NCBI GenBank assembly: GCA_016930955.1
Contig: JAFGFR010000162.1
Span: 1-7,477 of the forward strand
DNA length: 7,477 nucleotides
Source of the DNA: Victivallales bacterium
GTDB taxonomy: Bacteria; Verrucomicrobiota; Lentisphaeria; Victivallales; JAADHT01
Reading direction: 5' to 3'
In this document: positions 6,549 through 7,477 of the stretch, in pieces
Position numbering within the stretch: position 1 is the first letter of the stretch
Layout of the letters: each line of letters begins with the position of its first letter
Position numbers and translations under genes: made by a program
Notes under the pieces: generated by a model
Database searches by the model: none
Told to the model about the DNA's origin: nothing
Seen by the model: the letters and a program-made list of their open reading frames with translations, nothing else

Positions 6549-6678
6549 CACCATTCTTGATCAGGAGAAACACGATGATCGCGGCAATGGTCATCCAGAT
6601 TATCGAGCGGTGCCACAGGTAGTCTTGAAATTGACCCGAAGGATAAAATGAGTTTTGGACACGGGAGAGTTGACGCAT
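6508..6678 (-). CDS. Doubtful small ORF with one strong transmembrane segment
   Basis: From an ATG at 6678-6676 this frame gives 56 residues; it stays open up to an ATG at 6762 (84 residues). A polar start (MRQLSRVQNSFYPSGQFQDY) is followed by a hydrophobic helix IIWMTIAAIIVFLLI and then KNGVIW. After that the frame runs antisense through the last 41 bases of mlaD, where the residues (ARRWVCLICL) look non-coding. GCGGGG lies just before the ATG but is a poor ribosome site. It may be a small membrane protein, a gene remnant or a piece of a dispersed repeat. I do not recognise a named family. Confidence 0.25.
   Translation of the reverse strand: MRQLSRVQNSFYPSGQFQDYLWHRSIIWMTIAAIIVFLLIKNGVIWARRWVCLICL
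6612..6637 (-). repeat. Diverged copy of the intergenic TTTCAAAAC-type motif
   Basis: Read on the minus strand, 6637-6612 (GGGTCAATTTCAAGACTACC and six more bases ending GTGGC) matches the plus strand at 338-363 at 20 of 26 positions, including the terminal GTGGC. It lies inside the doubtful minus-strand ORF, so the likeness may instead be chance. Confidence 0.3.
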
Positions 6679-6793
6679 ACCCCGCAGCCATTGAATATGC
6701 CGGCTGGAATCAGAACATGGACAGAAAATTGTCGATACCGATAACGCAAGAGATAGTGACATAGGTAAGCAATTTATCCATAAGAACTAACGT

Positions 6794-6810
6794 AAAAAAT
6801 TCAATTTTTT
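6794..6810. promoter_or_regulatory. Perfect AT-only dyad upstream of the regulator promoter
   Basis: AAAAAATT-C-AATTTTTT is an 8-1-8 perfect inverted repeat. It sits roughly at -64 to -48 from the predicted start of transcription, where A/T tracts can act as an UP element for RNA polymerase or as a binding site. It is unlikely to be a terminator because the stem has no GC pairs. Confidence 0.35.
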
Positions 6811-6822
6811 CCCTAAAACCCC

Positions 6823-6851
6823 TTGACAAGTGCAATTGCGCATGATAAAAT
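6823..6851 (+). promoter_or_regulatory. Near-consensus sigma-70 promoter of the GntR-type regulator gene
   Basis: TTGACA (6823-6828), a 17-base spacer and TAAAAT (6846-6851) match the housekeeping consensus at 11 of 12 positions. Transcription should start near 6858, leaving a leader of about 48 bases. The spacer contains GCAATTGC (6832-6839), a perfect 8-base palindrome that could be an operator. Confidence 0.75.
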
Positions 6852-6865
6852 ACATATACTTATAT

Positions 6866-6878
6866 AGCTAAGTTGGCT
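6866..6878 (+). promoter_or_regulatory. Candidate operator just downstream of the transcription start
   Basis: AGCTAA-G-TTGGCT is a dyad with five of six pairs matched, at about +8 to +20 from the predicted start. A regulator bound here would block its own promoter, a common arrangement for GntR proteins. Inferred from position only; no binding site of this protein is known. Confidence 0.3.
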
Positions 6879-6905
6879 TTTTTTTACAGGAGACACTGCA
6901 AGACA

Positions 6906-7477
6906 ATGATGGGGATTGTATCAAAGACGGGTTCAGGGTTAACTGCGCCGAAATACTACCGGATAAAAATGTACATTATCCAAGGGATAGAAAGCGGTGA
7001 ATATAAGGCTGGCGGCAGACTGCCTTCAGAAAATGAACTGAGCCGACTGTTTGAAGTCAATCAGAATACAGCCAAAAAGGCCTTGAGGGAGCTCGAGCTG
7101 GAGAAATATATTTATCGTGTCCAGGGCAAGGGGAGTTATGTCGCTTCACCGGACGAGACTACATGCTTGACCGGGACGATCGCCTTATTGGTCAACAACG
7201 TTGACGATATTTTTTATTCGAGAATTGTCAAGTATATAAATAATGAAGCGACAAATCAGGATTGCCATTTGATTTTCTGCAATACCCAGCAGAGTTTTGA
7301 GATTTTGAAGAAAAACATCACGGAGATGTTGAACAACAAGAAGATCGACGGTTTCATAGCCATCCCCGCTGAACTTTCAAACAATCCGGAAGAATATAAG
7401 TTTTATCAATTCCTTAAGGGAAAAGGTGTTCATTTTGTTCTATTATATCCCCAGAAAGAAATAGATTTCGCCAATAC
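6906..7477 (+). CDS. GntR-type transcriptional regulator with LacI-like ligand-binding domain (3' end outside window)
   Basis: 190 codons are visible before the right edge, with no stop. Residues 15-80 are a GntR winged helix-turn-helix: YYRIKMYIIQGIESGEYKAG, GRLPSENELSRLFEVNQNTA (37-56) with the recognition helix, then KKALRELELEKYIYRVQGKG and SYVAS (77-81). From residue 89 the chain becomes a periplasmic-binding-protein-like domain of the LacI kind: GTIALLVNN, FYSRIVKYINNEATNQDCHL, and KIDGFIAIPAE (146-156). This GntR head with LacI-like body resembles AraR-type sugar-responsive repressors. ATG at 6906 follows AGGAG (6888-6892) by 13 bases, longer than usual, but no other in-frame start fits. 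The gene is much richer in A+T than its neighbours (17 G/C among 60 bases at 7201-7260). The controlled genes are probably beyond the right edge. Confidence 0.88.
   Translation, partial: MMGIVSKTGSGLTAPKYYRIKMYIIQGIESGEYKAGGRLPSENELSRLFEVNQNTAKKALRELELEKYIYRVQGKGSYVASPDETTCLTGTIALLVNNVDDIFYSRIVKYINNEATNQDCHLIFCNTQQSFEILKKNITEMLNNKKIDGFIAIPAELSNNPEEYKFYQFLKGKGVHFVLLYPQKEIDFAN

Larger units (their letters stand above)
6549..6905. other. 357-base stretch between mlaD and the regulator
   Basis: No convincing plus-strand gene lies here. The left part (6549-6680) carries the doubtful minus-strand ORF and a diverged copy of the TTTCAAAAC-type motif. The middle (about 6680-6790) shows nothing I can assign. 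The right part turns sharply AT-rich and holds the promoter and dyads of the downstream regulator gene. No GC stem with U-tract marks the end of the mlaD transcript. Confidence 0.6.

Noticed and set aside
6794..6810. The AT-only dyad as a rho-independent terminator of the mla operon
   Set aside because: The stem has no G-C pairs and a one-base centre, and it lies about 250 bases after mlaD next to a promoter, so an upstream promoter element is more likely.
1..7477. CRISPR array, tRNA or rRNA gene, transposase
   Set aside because: No regularly spaced direct repeats, cloverleaf, rRNA-like sequence or transposase motif was found by eye on either strand.

Overview
The window reads as a piece of chromosome from a Gram-negative-type bacterium, most likely of the PVC superphylum, with Lentisphaerota or a relative the best guess. 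Three things point there: a Mla-type lipid transport pair, which implies an outer membrane; a GntR-type regulator with a LacI-like sensor half; and an H-X9-DG pilin-associated domain. The last two are expanded in Lentisphaerota, Verrucomicrobia and Planctomycetes. The phylum call is inference.

Layout. (1) 2-334 (+) is the C-terminal end of an alpha/beta hydrolase resembling the lecithin:cholesterol acyltransferase (LCAT) family, cut by the window edge. (2) It converges on 427-2196 (-), a membrane protein made of a serine/threonine-kinase fold whose catalytic residues are replaced (a predicted pseudokinase), one transmembrane helix, a Pro/Val/Glu stalk and an extracytoplasmic pilin-like domain. 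The two genes end inside one long imperfect inverted repeat. (3) A 256-bp divergent intergenic region leads to ilvD (2453-4123, +), dihydroxy-acid dehydratase of branched-chain amino acid synthesis. (4) After a hairpin and a promoter comes a tight operon, lemA-mlaF-mlaD (4333-6548, +). It encodes a LemA membrane protein, an ABC ATPase and an MCE-domain substrate-binding protein; the usual permease gene mlaE is not in the window. (5) A gene-poor stretch (6549-6905) holds a doubtful small antisense membrane ORF, a repeat-like motif and a near-consensus promoter with dyads. (6) 6906-7477 (+) is the start of an AT-rich GntR/LacI-like regulator, cut by the right edge.

How the genes may work together. 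mlaF and mlaD should form part of a phospholipid importer/exporter at the inner membrane, and lemA is translationally coupled to it. The LCAT-like enzyme also acts on lipids, but it lies in a separate transcription unit and no functional link is shown. ilvD stands alone without other ilv genes. The most unusual item is the pseudokinase/pilin-domain fusion. The second is a motif of the form GAGNCNRTTTCAAAACNCC that recurs in the 3' flanks of the genes.
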